NCBI GenBank assembly: GCA_946615965.1
Contig: CAMOIC010000019.1
Location: 1-25,691, forward strand
Direction of reading: 5' to 3'
From: UBA3700 sp002372775
GTDB lineage: Bacteria > Bacillota > Clostridia > Christensenellales > UBA3700
Length of the DNA: 25,691 bases
Shown here: piece by piece, positions 7,810 through 16,183 of the stretch
Numbering within the stretch: position 1 is the first letter of the stretch
How the letters are laid out: the number at the start of each line of letters is the position of its first letter
The notes under the pieces: generated by a model
What the model saw: only the letters and a program-made list of their open reading frames with translations
The model's database searches: none
Told to the model about the DNA's origin: nothing
Translations under genes and position numbers: made by a program

Positions 7810-10311
7810 TTATGCTTCCGGTATAAATTCTACAATTGCATTGACATTAGATTCATTTAAGGCTCTATTTTCAATGTAATTTAGTTTTACAATGAAAGTT
7901 CCATTAGATTTTGCTGTGATCTTCTTTGTGCCTTCTAATACGTCATAATATGCGCTAGCAGTTCCTGAATATTCGATACTATTAATGTTGTAATCACCTT
8001 CAATATCAAATGTTAGTGTTTCGCCAACTTGAAGCTTAACTTGGCATATAGAACGTATTGCATAGTAGTTAGTATAATCTATATTCTCAATTGTTTCTGC
8101 ATCACCAGAATTCTTTGAAACAGTGAAATGATAATTTGTTCTGCTTGAAGTAGATAATCTAAATGCTAGTTCTGGATAGTAATATCTCTCTCCGTCTTGT
8201 TCTAAGTATTCTGCAAGATAAAAGATTTCATAAATCATATCATCGTCATTATTTACATATCTTAAAACGCCCATATTGTCTTCATATTCAATAAGATATG
8301 TGTTTTCTTGAGAACTTAACATATCTAAATAAGCATTTACCTCATCGTCTGTTAATCCATAGATGAATACTAGGGAAGGGTTTTCGTTAAATCCTTCTAT
8401 TATGTTGTACATTGCATGTGTTCCTTCTGGAGCTGGAATAGATATCTTATTATCTAGTTCTTCGTTGATAAAATCGCCGTCCCAAATATAACTGTAGTAG
8501 TTATCATTATCGTAAATGCTATATACAAGTGTATCTCCACCCTCAGTATCGCTAAAAACAGCTTTAACTTCTAAAATCTTATTACTTGAAAGTTTGCGGA
8601 ATAATACGCCTTCTCTGTCGACAGAAACGAAACCTGCATCATAGAATTTGTTATAGCAATAATTATAGATATTAGTATTACTAATATGAGTTATGTAATA
8701 TTTATTGCGTTCTTTTGTGGCAACGTAATCTGAAGTTTCATCATATTCTGGGAATCCTAAAGATACAAGTTCTTCAACGATTGCAGCGTTAGGATCCTGA
8801 TTAGCTGTGATAATTGCAGGGATAGATTGTTCAAATACTCTAACGTTGGCGCCCATGTATGTTGAAAATTCACCTAATACTAATTTGATTTTAAATTGAT
8901 TAGGTAAGTTCTTTGATATGTACTCGTCAGTGAAATATGCGTTTTTGTCTAATAAAATAGTTGCAGTATCTGTTTCTACATATATTTGGATGTCGTCCAA
9001 ATTGTCTACAGGTTCAGTAGTTCTACCATCCTTATCAATATAATAAATCAAAGGAACAATGTATCTTGATCTGCTATAGTCTTTCCAAACGTTAGTAGCT
9101 GTTAATAATCCACCAACTTTTGTGTCTGCGCAAATCCAGTTTCCATCAGCAAAATTATATTCTTTAGCTCCTTCTTTAACCGCAATTCCTGCGTTTTCAA
9201 AATCATCATTTTGTGAATGATCTTCGTCAGTTACAATAATAGAATAAATAATATCTTTTCCTAGAAGTGAAGAGAATTCATTATATAAAGTACTGATAAC
9301 GTTACTCTCTGTTCCTTCTTTGCTAATGAAACTTGCACCATTGATGTCTGTTGAGTTCATTCCAAGAGAATAGAATGCGTTAGCAAAAGTTGCACGCTCG
9401 GCGCTTGTTAATTGATGTGCTTTTCTTAAATCAGAATTCTTATACCACTTAGTATTACCAATAGTATATGTAATACCCTCATTTATATATGAATCAAAAG
9501 TTGGGTGAGATGCATCTTTAACAAGTTTTGTGTCAGTTTCTAAAACGAATTGACGCCATTCTTTTACTGAGCCATTACTAACTTCGACGTAGTCATTTTC
9601 TACTGTGTAGCAGTTTCTTGTTGGAAGATCGACTTCATCTTCATCTGTATACATGTCTAAAGTGTAATTTGGTGTAACCTTAGTCATATCATAATTAAGA
9701 ATCATCTTTACATACCATGTTGTAGTTATAGTAGTTTCTGTTCCTTTTGTTAATCTAATATAGAAAGAAATATCTGCAGTAATTAAATCGTTATCGTCAA
9801 TGTTGATGGCCATACCAAGATTGAAACTATAATTGTACTTGTAATTGTCACCATCATCGCTTGTCTTCTTTGTGCCTGTTGCAAAATCAGCATACATTGT
9901 GCCTGTAACATCATAATAGTATTTTGTTCCAAAAGAGTAGCCGCTGCCGATTCTATTAAGGGCAGCTTTTAAGTATTGGAATTGCATCATTGGCGGAGTG
10001 TCATACTTTAATCCCTTTATGACGTCGCCAAGACTATCTGTGCTCTTATAAATCGAATCAATTGTATTAAGCGCAGAATCTGTTGTAGTGCTACCAGCCT
10101 CACTAATGCTAAATGGCATACTAGCATTAACACTTGATGTTGATGATACTGTCTTGAAACTCTTCTCAACTCCATTGAAAGCAAATTGAACTTTTTCATA
10201 TTTTGTTGTAGGAAGAGAAATTTCTTCTTCGTCGTCCTTACATGCAATTAAATTTAAAGTGCCAATTAAAAGCACTAAGACGATTAATAAAACTAAAAAA
10301 ACCTTTTTCAT
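7810..10311 (-). CDS. Large lipoprotein of unknown function
   Basis: A protein of 833 residues beginning at 10311. That ATG has AGGAG eight bases upstream and opens directly on a lipoprotein signal: MKK, a hydrophobic stretch and the lipobox LIAC with Cys24, followed by an acidic KDDEEE spacer. An upstream in-frame ATG at 10338 lacks such a site. The mature part is rich in Thr, Ser, Tyr, Asp and Asn and shows no membrane helix after the lipobox. It looks like a mostly beta-stranded extracellular protein and ends in a short Ig-like segment. I do not recognise a family. Two alpha/beta segments in the second half (around residues 535-625 and 645-715) might be related ferredoxin-like folds, but this is uncertain. 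It is a single-gene unit with its own promoter and terminator, diverging from the DUF1846 gene. Confidence 0.75.
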   Translation of the reverse strand: MKKVFLVLLIVLVLLIGTLNLIACKDDEEEISLPTTKYEKVQFAFNGVEKSFKTVSSTSSVNASMPFSISEAGSTTTDSALNTIDSIYKSTDSLGDVIKGLKYDTPPMMQFQYLKAALNRIGSGYSFGTKYYYDVTGTMYADFATGTKKTSDDGDNYKYNYSFNLGMAINIDDNDLITADISFYIRLTKGTETTITTTWYVKMILNYDMTKVTPNYTLDMYTDEDEVDLPTRNCYTVENDYVEVSNGSVKEWRQFVLETDTKLVKDASHPTFDSYINEGITYTIGNTKWYKNSDLRKAHQLTSAERATFANAFYSLGMNSTDINGASFISKEGTESNVISTLYNEFSSLLGKDIIYSIIVTDEDHSQNDDFENAGIAVKEGAKEYNFADGNWICADTKVGGLLTATNVWKDYSRSRYIVPLIYYIDKDGRTTEPVDNLDDIQIYVETDTATILLDKNAYFTDEYISKNLPNQFKIKLVLGEFSTYMGANVRVFEQSIPAIITANQDPNAAIVEELVSLGFPEYDETSDYVATKERNKYYITHISNTNIYNYCYNKFYDAGFVSVDREGVLFRKLSSNKILEVKAVFSDTEGGDTLVYSIYDNDNYYSYIWDGDFINEELDNKISIPAPEGTHAMYNIIEGFNENPSLVFIYGLTDDEVNAYLDMLSSQENTYLIEYEDNMGVLRYVNNDDDMIYEIFYLAEYLEQDGERYYYPELAFRLSTSSRTNYHFTVSKNSGDAETIENIDYTNYYAIRSICQVKLQVGETLTFDIEGDYNINSIEYSGTASAYYDVLEGTKKITAKSNGTFIVKLNYIENRALNESNVNAIVEFIPEA

Positions 10312-10413
10312 ACTAAAAACTCCTAATGTCATATCCACTCACGGATACCCTAAAATTAAACAAACTATCTTACTAAAAAGCCTAACTTCTAAATGTAGTT
10401 AAATAATAAAAGA

Positions 10414-10442
10414 AGAATAAAATAATAATGCTATATTGGCAA
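10414..10442 (-). promoter_or_regulatory. Candidate promoter of the lipoprotein gene
   Basis: On the minus strand TTGCCA (10442-10437), a 17-base spacer and TATTCT (10419-10414), about 100 bases before the start codon. The gene-free stretch 10312-10677 contains this promoter and the one for the DUF1846 gene; nothing else stands out in its AT-rich sequence. Confidence 0.45.
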
Positions 10443-10606
10443 AAATAATAATTCGCGATGGCAAATATAGTAGACACATTACGCGGATTTTACATAAGTT
10501 TTTAGCAATAAATGCTGAAAAATGCTAAATATATATGTGACTGAATGTGATGTTTTTGTAGTAAAAAAAACTAATTATGTTTTTTCATTTTTTTTATTAT
10601 GAATAA

Positions 10607-10635
10607 TTGAAAATAGTGCAATATTTTGCTACACT
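10607..10635 (+). promoter_or_regulatory. Candidate promoter of the DUF1846 gene
   Basis: TTGAAA (10607-10612), a 17-base spacer and TACACT (10630-10635). The transcript would start about 35 bases before the ATG at 10678. Confidence 0.5.
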
Positions 10636-10677
10636 AAAAAAGATATTTTTTTTAAGAAGAAGAGGATAAGTTGTTAT

Positions 10678-12153
10678 ATGAAAAAGATAGGGTTTGATAG
10701 TGAGAAATACCTAAAATTACAATCAGAAAAAATCCTTCAAAGAATTAATCAATTTGGAGGAAAATTGTATATTGAATTTGGCGGAAAACTATTTGATGAC
10801 TTTCACGCTTCAAGAGTGTTACCAGGTTTTGCTCCAGATAATAAGATTAAAATGCTTAGCAAATTAAAAGACGATGCTGAAATAGTTATTGCTGTTAGTG
10901 CATTAGATATTGCTAAGAATAAGATTAGAGCAGACTATGGTATTACATATGAGCAAGACGTTTTAAGATTAATCAAAATCTTTAAATCTTATGGTCTATA
11001 TGTTGGTTCTGTAGTAATTACAAAGTTTACAGAAGATAATCAACAAGCCAAGACATATCAAACAAAATTAGAAAAATTAGGAATCAAAGTTTATAGACAT
11101 TATCCAATTCCAGGATATCCTACAAACCCAGAATTTATCGTAAGTGATGCTGGTTATGGTAAGAACGATTTTATCGAAACAACAAGAAAATTAGTAATCG
11201 TTACAGCTCCTGGTCCCGGTTCTGGTAAGATGGCTACTTGTCTTTCTCAACTATATCACGAGAATAAGAGAGGAAATAAAGTAGGATATGCAAAATATGA
11301 AACATTCCCAGTTTGGAACCTTCCTTTAAATCACCCAGTAAATGTTGCATATGAAGCAGCTACTGCAGATTTAAACGATATTAACATGATTGACCCATGG
11401 CATTTAGCAGCATATGGGCAAACAACAGTTAACTACAATAGAGATGTAGAAGTATTCCCAGTTTTAAATGCTATCTTCCAAAAGATTCTAGGAGAATCTC
11501 CATATAAGTCACCAACAGATATGGGTGTTAATATGGTTGGATTCGGTATCTGTGATGATGAGGTTTGTAGAGAAGCTTCTTATCAAGAAATCGTAAGAAG
11601 ATACTATAAGGCACTAGATAACGAAAGAAGAAATAACCTAGATGCTAATGAATCAGACAAGATTAAGCTTATTATGAATAAGTCTGGCATTGATGTAAAT
11701 ATTAGAAAGGTTGTCAAAGAAGCAAAGGATTATGCTGAAAAGACAGGAACTCCTTGTGCAGCAATTGAACTGGATGATGGTTCAATAGTTAAGGGAAAGA
11801 CTTCAGAACTTCTAGGCTGCAGTGCTGGTATGATTCTTCATGCATTGAAGAAACTCGCAGGTATTGATCCAGAGTTAGATATCATTTCTCGTGCAAGCTT
11901 AAAGCCTATTCAAATTCTAAAAACTCAATATCTTGGAAGTAAGAACCCAAGACTTCATATTGATGAGGCACTAATCGCCTTATCTTCATCGGCTGCATCA
12001 GATATAAATGCTAGAAAAGCTCTTGAACAATTGCCAAGATTAAAGGACTGCGAAGTACATACTACAGTGCTTCTTTCTAAGAACGATATCAATATGTTTA
12101 GAAAGCTTGGTGTTAATTTGACTTCAGAGCCAGTTTTTGAAGAAAAACAATAA
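10678..12153 (+). CDS. DUF1846 (UPF0371) family protein
   Basis: A soluble protein of 491 residues, the usual length of the DUF1846 family (about 490-505). The N-terminal part contains the family-typical blocks beginning KIGFDSEKYL, IEFGGKLFDDFHASRVLPGF and DAEIVIAVSALDI. The block HYPIPGYPTNPEFIVS sits near residue 141. Residues 177-184 read APGPGSGK, which resembles a P-loop, followed by blocks for the nucleotide-binding-like core and the DPWHLAAYG motif. The family occurs in many Bacillota and its biochemical role is, to my knowledge, not established. Nucleotide binding is suggested by the glycine-rich loop only. GAGG precedes the ATG by 12 bases. It is transcribed alone, with its own terminator. 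Confidence 0.9.
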   Translation: MKKIGFDSEKYLKLQSEKILQRINQFGGKLYIEFGGKLFDDFHASRVLPGFAPDNKIKMLSKLKDDAEIVIAVSALDIAKNKIRADYGITYEQDVLRLIKIFKSYGLYVGSVVITKFTEDNQQAKTYQTKLEKLGIKVYRHYPIPGYPTNPEFIVSDAGYGKNDFIETTRKLVIVTAPGPGSGKMATCLSQLYHENKRGNKVGYAKYETFPVWNLPLNHPVNVAYEAATADLNDINMIDPWHLAAYGQTTVNYNRDVEVFPVLNAIFQKILGESPYKSPTDMGVNMVGFGICDDEVCREASYQEIVRRYYKALDNERRNNLDANESDKIKLIMNKSGIDVNIRKVVKEAKDYAEKTGTPCAAIELDDGSIVKGKTSELLGCSAGMILHALKKLAGIDPELDIISRASLKPIQILKTQYLGSKNPRLHIDEALIALSSSAASDINARKALEQLPRLKDCEVHTTVLLSKNDINMFRKLGVNLTSEPVFEEKQ

Positions 12154-12177
12154 TATTTTTAATTAGAGATTTTCACA

Positions 12178-12213
12178 GGGTCTATTTCATTTTATGAAAT
12201 AGGCTCTTTTTCT
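12178..12213 (+). terminator. Intrinsic terminator of the DUF1846 gene
   Basis: GGGTCTATTTCAT (12178-12190) pairs with ATGAAATAGGCTC (12194-12206) with two G-U pairs around TTT, then TTTTTCTTTT. Confidence 0.9.
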
Positions 12214-12219
12214 TTTCCC

Positions 12220-12249
12220 TTGTTATATTATTATAATATATGTTATAAT
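12220..12249 (+). promoter_or_regulatory. Promoter of the MFS/MBL/kinase operon
   Basis: TTGTTA (12220-12225), an 18-base spacer and TATAAT (12244-12249), about 49 bases before the ATG at 12298. It lies directly after the preceding terminator, so the operon starts here. Confidence 0.65.
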
Positions 12250-12297
12250 TTTAAAAGAACTTTACAAACTACAATTCATAGGTGAGAAAGGGTTATT

Positions 12298-13914
12298 ATG
12301 GAAGAGAATACACAAGCAATTAATACAAACTCACAATCGAGTTTGAAACTAGATTTTAAAAGAACATTAAAAGTTGGATTTGCATTTCTTGGCATCATGT
12401 TGTTCTGGGAAGTTTATGACTACATTATGCCTCTTATCCTATCTAATTATTTCGGATTAAACGCATCTCAATATGGTATTATCATGGGACTAGATAATCT
12501 TCTAGCTATATTCCTATTACCATTCTTTGGTGGATTATCAGACAAAGCAGTTAATGCTAAATATGGAAGAAGAACTTCATTTATTTTCTGGGGTACTATT
12601 GCCGCAGCATTATCTGTTGTATTTTTAATGTTAATGGAACTAAGAGAATACACTCTTTTAGTAGACAATATGAAAGAAACAATTGGTGTTTCTGTATTAG
12701 ATTTACAAAACTTAGTTGATCCTAAGACAACAAGCTTTAAAGAGAATCCAGAAGCTAGCTACGCTCAAATTATGGCAATTGTTACTGTATTATGCTCAAA
12801 AGGATACATCGATCCAAAGTGGCTTGCTTATACTACATTCACAGCAACTGATGTAACTGCAATTCAAACAGAAACAGCTAAATCAGTTATGAGTGCTAAT
12901 CCAGTTGTTTTGGTATTCTTTATTGTTGCATTATTATGTGTATTAGTTTCAATGGCTTATTATAGATCTCCAGCGATTGCTTTAATGCCAGACGTAACAC
13001 CAAAGCCTCTACGTTCACAAGCAAATGCATTAATCACATTAATGGGTGGTGTAGGCGGTGCCTTATCTATCCTTGTATATATGGTATTTGGTGCAAAGAA
13101 GTATGAAAAGCATATTGCACTTTGGTTAATCACTGCTGGTTTATTACTAGTAATCCTAGTTCTATATCTTGTATTTGTTAAAGAAAAGAAATTCGTTCAA
13201 ATGAGACTTGACGAAGAAGCAAAATATGGAGTTGTCGATGAAGAGGAAGAAGAGGCAAAGCATGGCCAAACAAAGCTTTCTAAATCTAAGACAATTTCTC
13301 TAGTACTTATTTTAGCAACAGTATTCTTATGGTTCATGGGATATAACTGTGTAAGATCTCATATGTCAGTTTATTGCACAAACTATTTAGGAATTGCTCA
13401 AAGCGAACTTACAATCATCAACCTTGCAAATGGTATTGGTGGTGCAGTTGCGTTATTACCTTGTGCATTCCTTGCTGGAAAGATTGGTAGAAAGAAGACA
13501 ATATTTGCTGGCCTGTTCTTAGCAAGTTTAACTTATATTCCTTGCTTCTTTATGACATCAAATACTCCAGGTGTAAGTGTTTGGTTCCCAGTATGCTTTA
13601 TCTTATCTGGATTTGGAATGGTATTCGTTAATGTTAATACGTTACCAATGGTAACAGAGTTATCTAAGGGAAGTAACGTTGGTAAATATACAGGTTTCTA
13701 TTACGTTGCATCAATGACAGCTCAAGCAATCACTCCATTCTTTGCAGGATTGTTTATGGAAATTGATGGCTACAATACATATAAATTCTTATTCGTATAT
13801 GCATTGTTCTTCGTATTATTAGCAGTAATTACAACAGCATTTATTAAACACGGCGATTCAAAAGCTGGAAAGATGAGTGCTATAGATATTATTAATCAAT
13901 CAGGAGATGACTAA
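12298..13914 (+). CDS. MFS transporter, SLC45/GPH-like sugar transporter with an extracytoplasmic insertion
   Basis: A 538-residue polytopic membrane protein. The loop after helix 2 carries SDKAVNAKYGRR (81-92), the MFS signature in the GRR form seen in SLC45/sucrose-type and GPH transporters. The block YRSPAIALMPDVTPKPLRSQAN (spanning about 222-243) after helix 4 is also typical of that group, so a sugar or glycoside is the expected substrate. Between helices 3 and 4, residues about 115-200 form an unusual hydrophilic insertion on the outer face. A charged Glu-rich loop (around 300-330) connects the two halves. It is the first gene of an operon; the next gene starts five bases after its stop. 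The substrate is unknown. Confidence 0.8.
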   Translation: MEENTQAINTNSQSSLKLDFKRTLKVGFAFLGIMLFWEVYDYIMPLILSNYFGLNASQYGIIMGLDNLLAIFLLPFFGGLSDKAVNAKYGRRTSFIFWGTIAAALSVVFLMLMELREYTLLVDNMKETIGVSVLDLQNLVDPKTTSFKENPEASYAQIMAIVTVLCSKGYIDPKWLAYTTFTATDVTAIQTETAKSVMSANPVVLVFFIVALLCVLVSMAYYRSPAIALMPDVTPKPLRSQANALITLMGGVGGALSILVYMVFGAKKYEKHIALWLITAGLLLVILVLYLVFVKEKKFVQMRLDEEAKYGVVDEEEEEAKHGQTKLSKSKTISLVLILATVFLWFMGYNCVRSHMSVYCTNYLGIAQSELTIINLANGIGGAVALLPCAFLAGKIGRKKTIFAGLFLASLTYIPCFFMTSNTPGVSVWFPVCFILSGFGMVFVNVNTLPMVTELSKGSNVGKYTGFYYVASMTAQAITPFFAGLFMEIDGYNTYKFLFVYALFFVLLAVITTAFIKHGDSKAGKMSAIDIINQSGDD

Positions 13915-13919
13915 TTCTT

Positions 13920-15251
13920 ATGGCTAAAAAGAAAGTCGATGAGAATGCTCAAGTAAAGAAAGCGGTTAAAAAAGCAGTAAAGAAAACCGCAAAGAAAACA
14001 GTTAAAAAGGCGATGAGAGGCGATACAAAAGCTATCATCGCCATCATTGCGGTTTTAGTAATTATTGCAATTGCTGTAGCTGCAGTATATTTTGTTGCTC
14101 CAGAAGTATTTGATTTCATCCTTAATCCAACATCGGATAATGGAAATGAAAGTTCTGGCGTTAATGGTGGAACAGGCGGAAACGGTAGCCTGCTAAATGG
14201 TGCAGCTGAGGGTGACCTTGTTATGTACGCTCTAGATTGTGGTCAAGGCGACTGTATCTATATCCAATTCCCGGACGGAAAGGATATGCTTGTAGATTCA
14301 GGAAATGAAACAGGAAAGAAACTCGCCGATCATGATAATGGAAAACTAGCAAGTATGCTTGATAAATTAGTATCAGACGATACAATCGATTATGTAATGC
14401 TAACTCACTCAGATTCAGATCACGTTTCGTATTTAGATGAAGTATTAGCATTGTATCAAGTAAATGCAATATATATGCCAAACATTAAGGCTGAAGGCAC
14501 TATAGTGGATAGTGCAAACTTGCCTGAGGATAAGGTATCAATGTTTACCGATGAAGATACGATTTCAACTCAAGTTTATGCAAATTTCTTCGTTGCCGCA
14601 TTAACAGAACCAAATTGTGTGATTCATTTAAATATTGGTCAATTCACAATTTCAGGTGATGGATGGAAGATAGATTTCTTTGGATATACTGCAGAAGAGT
14701 GGGGAAACACAAAGCTTTCAGGTGCTGAAGATAAAAATGCGGTATCACCGGTTGGAATCCTTCAATGTAATAATAGACGTATAGTTTTAACAGGCGATTC
14801 AAATGAAATTAATGAAGGTGGAAAGAAAAAGAGTGGTAATACAATCGTAACTGCTGTTACTGAGAAAATTAAATCATTCTATGGCGTAGATAAACTAGAT
14901 TGTGATATATTGAAAGTCGGCCATCATGGTAGTGAAACTTCTTCAACAACAGATTTCTTAGATTTTATTACTTGTGAATATGCAGTTTGTAGCTGCGGAA
15001 CAGATAATAAATATGAGCATCCTAGATATAACACTTTGGTTAGACTAGCAAATAGAGATGTTCAATTATATAGAACGGATTTACAAGGATATATAAAGGT
15101 TGTTGTAAGTACTGACACAAACATTGCTATTACTACAGAGAAGAGTGTTTCAAATGATGATTTATGGACAGGCTTCTATGGCGTAAAGGAAGATGGAAAC
15201 ACTGTTTACTACACGAAGAAGGCAGTAAAAGGAGATAATGAAATAAAATGA
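13920..15251 (+). CDS. Membrane-tethered ComEC-like metallo-beta-lactamase-fold hydrolase
   Basis: A protein of 443 residues. Residues 1-37 are Lys/Ala-rich (KKAVKKAVKKTAKKTVKKA), followed by one membrane helix (38-60), a Gly/Ser/Asn linker and an MBL-fold domain from about residue 99. Visible MBL motifs are DCGQGDC (about 105-111), HSDSDH (163-168, the H.D.DH metal site), TGDSNE with Asp293 and VGHHGS (His335, His336), followed by SCGTDNKYEHP. These match the competence-protein ComEC/Rec2 type of MBL domain, here without the ComEC membrane channel. The topology (positive N-terminus inside) places the enzyme outside the membrane. Its Shine-Dalgarno (AGGAG) lies inside the preceding transporter gene. 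A nuclease or phosphodiesterase role is possible by family, but the substrate is unknown. Confidence 0.85.
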   Translation: MAKKKVDENAQVKKAVKKAVKKTAKKTVKKAMRGDTKAIIAIIAVLVIIAIAVAAVYFVAPEVFDFILNPTSDNGNESSGVNGGTGGNGSLLNGAAEGDLVMYALDCGQGDCIYIQFPDGKDMLVDSGNETGKKLADHDNGKLASMLDKLVSDDTIDYVMLTHSDSDHVSYLDEVLALYQVNAIYMPNIKAEGTIVDSANLPEDKVSMFTDEDTISTQVYANFFVAALTEPNCVIHLNIGQFTISGDGWKIDFFGYTAEEWGNTKLSGAEDKNAVSPVGILQCNNRRIVLTGDSNEINEGGKKKSGNTIVTAVTEKIKSFYGVDKLDCDILKVGHHGSETSSTTDFLDFITCEYAVCSCGTDNKYEHPRYNTLVRLANRDVQLYRTDLQGYIKVVVSTDTNIAITTEKSVSNDDLWTGFYGVKEDGNTVYYTKKAVKGDNEIK

Positions 15252-16075
15252 CTAACTTTGATATCGAATTAGTTGGTAAGATTGGATCAATGGCCTTAAT
15301 AGACAAAGAAAACGGCCAAATGAATTACAATACAATCGCAAGAATTTCAAGAGAGTTAAAACCAGGTTATGTATGGATTACATCTGGTGCTACAGAAATT
15401 GGTAGACTAGATTATCTATTAAGAAATGGTTGTGAACTTAAGGGAGATAGCCAAGATTGTAAGACAGATTATTCTGCACAAGGACAAACTGTTCTTATGA
15501 ATGCTTATAGACAATTTATTGATCCAAAGTATAGCGTTAGACAAATCTTAGTAGAGAACCATCATTTTAATGATGAAGAAAAGAGAGAATATCTAAAGAG
15601 ACTTCTACTTAGATGTCCAAAGCAAAATGCTATTCCTATTATCAATTACAACGATCCACTATCTCCAGATGAAATTGCAAAGGTTGAAATTGAAGCATTA
15701 AGAAAGAAAGGACAAAAGGCTGTTCATTTATCAGATAACGATGAAACAGCATCTCAAGTTGCAAGTATTCTAAAATGCAAGAATCTTTTAATATATACAT
15801 CAACAGTAGGTATCTATGCTAATCCTAAGGACGAAACAAGCCTTATAAAAGAGATTTCAGGTAAAGACGCATATGAACTTATTGAAAATATCTCTGAGGC
15901 TCAAAAGGCCTGTGAGGGAACATCAAGAGCTGGTTCTAATGGTGCTGGTGCAAAACTTGAGTATATTAAGGGACCTGCAAGCAATGGAACTAATGTATTT
16001 ATCGCATCACCAAAGTATTCAATAAAGAGCATTTTATCTGGTGAAGCTCCATGTACAAGAATCTTTATTAAATAA
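15248..16075 (+). CDS. Amino-acid-kinase family protein, glutamate-5-kinase-like
   Basis: A 275-residue cytoplasmic protein whose ATG overlaps the stop of the MBL gene (ATGA at 15248), which implies translational coupling; AAAGGAG lies just upstream. The order of motifs follows the kinase domain of glutamate 5-kinase: GKIGSMAL (10-17, with Lys11), ITSGATEIGR (44-53), SAQGQ..LM (76-84), IINYNDPLS (131-139), LSDNDETAS (161-169) and the nucleotide-binding STVGIYANP (185-193). No PUA domain is present and no proA is nearby. The serine/threonine-rich GSST loop of classical ProB reads GSMA here. It may therefore phosphorylate another acidic substrate. The family is secure; the substrate is not. It is the last gene of the operon. 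Confidence 0.7.
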   Translation: MTNFDIELVGKIGSMALIDKENGQMNYNTIARISRELKPGYVWITSGATEIGRLDYLLRNGCELKGDSQDCKTDYSAQGQTVLMNAYRQFIDPKYSVRQILVENHHFNDEEKREYLKRLLLRCPKQNAIPIINYNDPLSPDEIAKVEIEALRKKGQKAVHLSDNDETASQVASILKCKNLLIYTSTVGIYANPKDETSLIKEISGKDAYELIENISEAQKACEGTSRAGSNGAGAKLEYIKGPASNGTNVFIASPKYSIKSILSGEAPCTRIFIK

Positions 16076-16097
16076 GGTTAATTCATTGATATGTATT

Positions 16098-16126
16098 AGG
16101 AAAGTCTTATGGCTTTCCTTTTTTTT
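16098..16126 (+). terminator. Terminator of the MFS/MBL/kinase operon
   Basis: GGAAAGTC (16099-16106) pairs with GGCTTTCC (16111-16118) around TTAT and is followed by eight T. Confidence 0.9.
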
Positions 16127-16130
16127 GCAA

Positions 16131-16164
16131 TAAAATGGGACCCTCGTTTTTTTGAAGGTCCCAT
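16131..16164 (-). terminator. Intrinsic terminator of nifJ
   Basis: On the minus strand ATGGGACCTTC (16164-16154) pairs with GAGGGTCCCAT (16145-16135) with one G-U pair and an A-rich loop, followed by TTTTA. It begins 20 bases after the nifJ stop and faces the plus-strand terminator. Confidence 0.85.
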
Positions 16165-16183
16165 CAGGTTAGGTTAATCCAAA

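Noticed and set aside
13920..15251. A true ComEC competence channel
   Set aside because: Only the MBL domain and one membrane helix are present; the competence membrane domain and OB-fold are missing.
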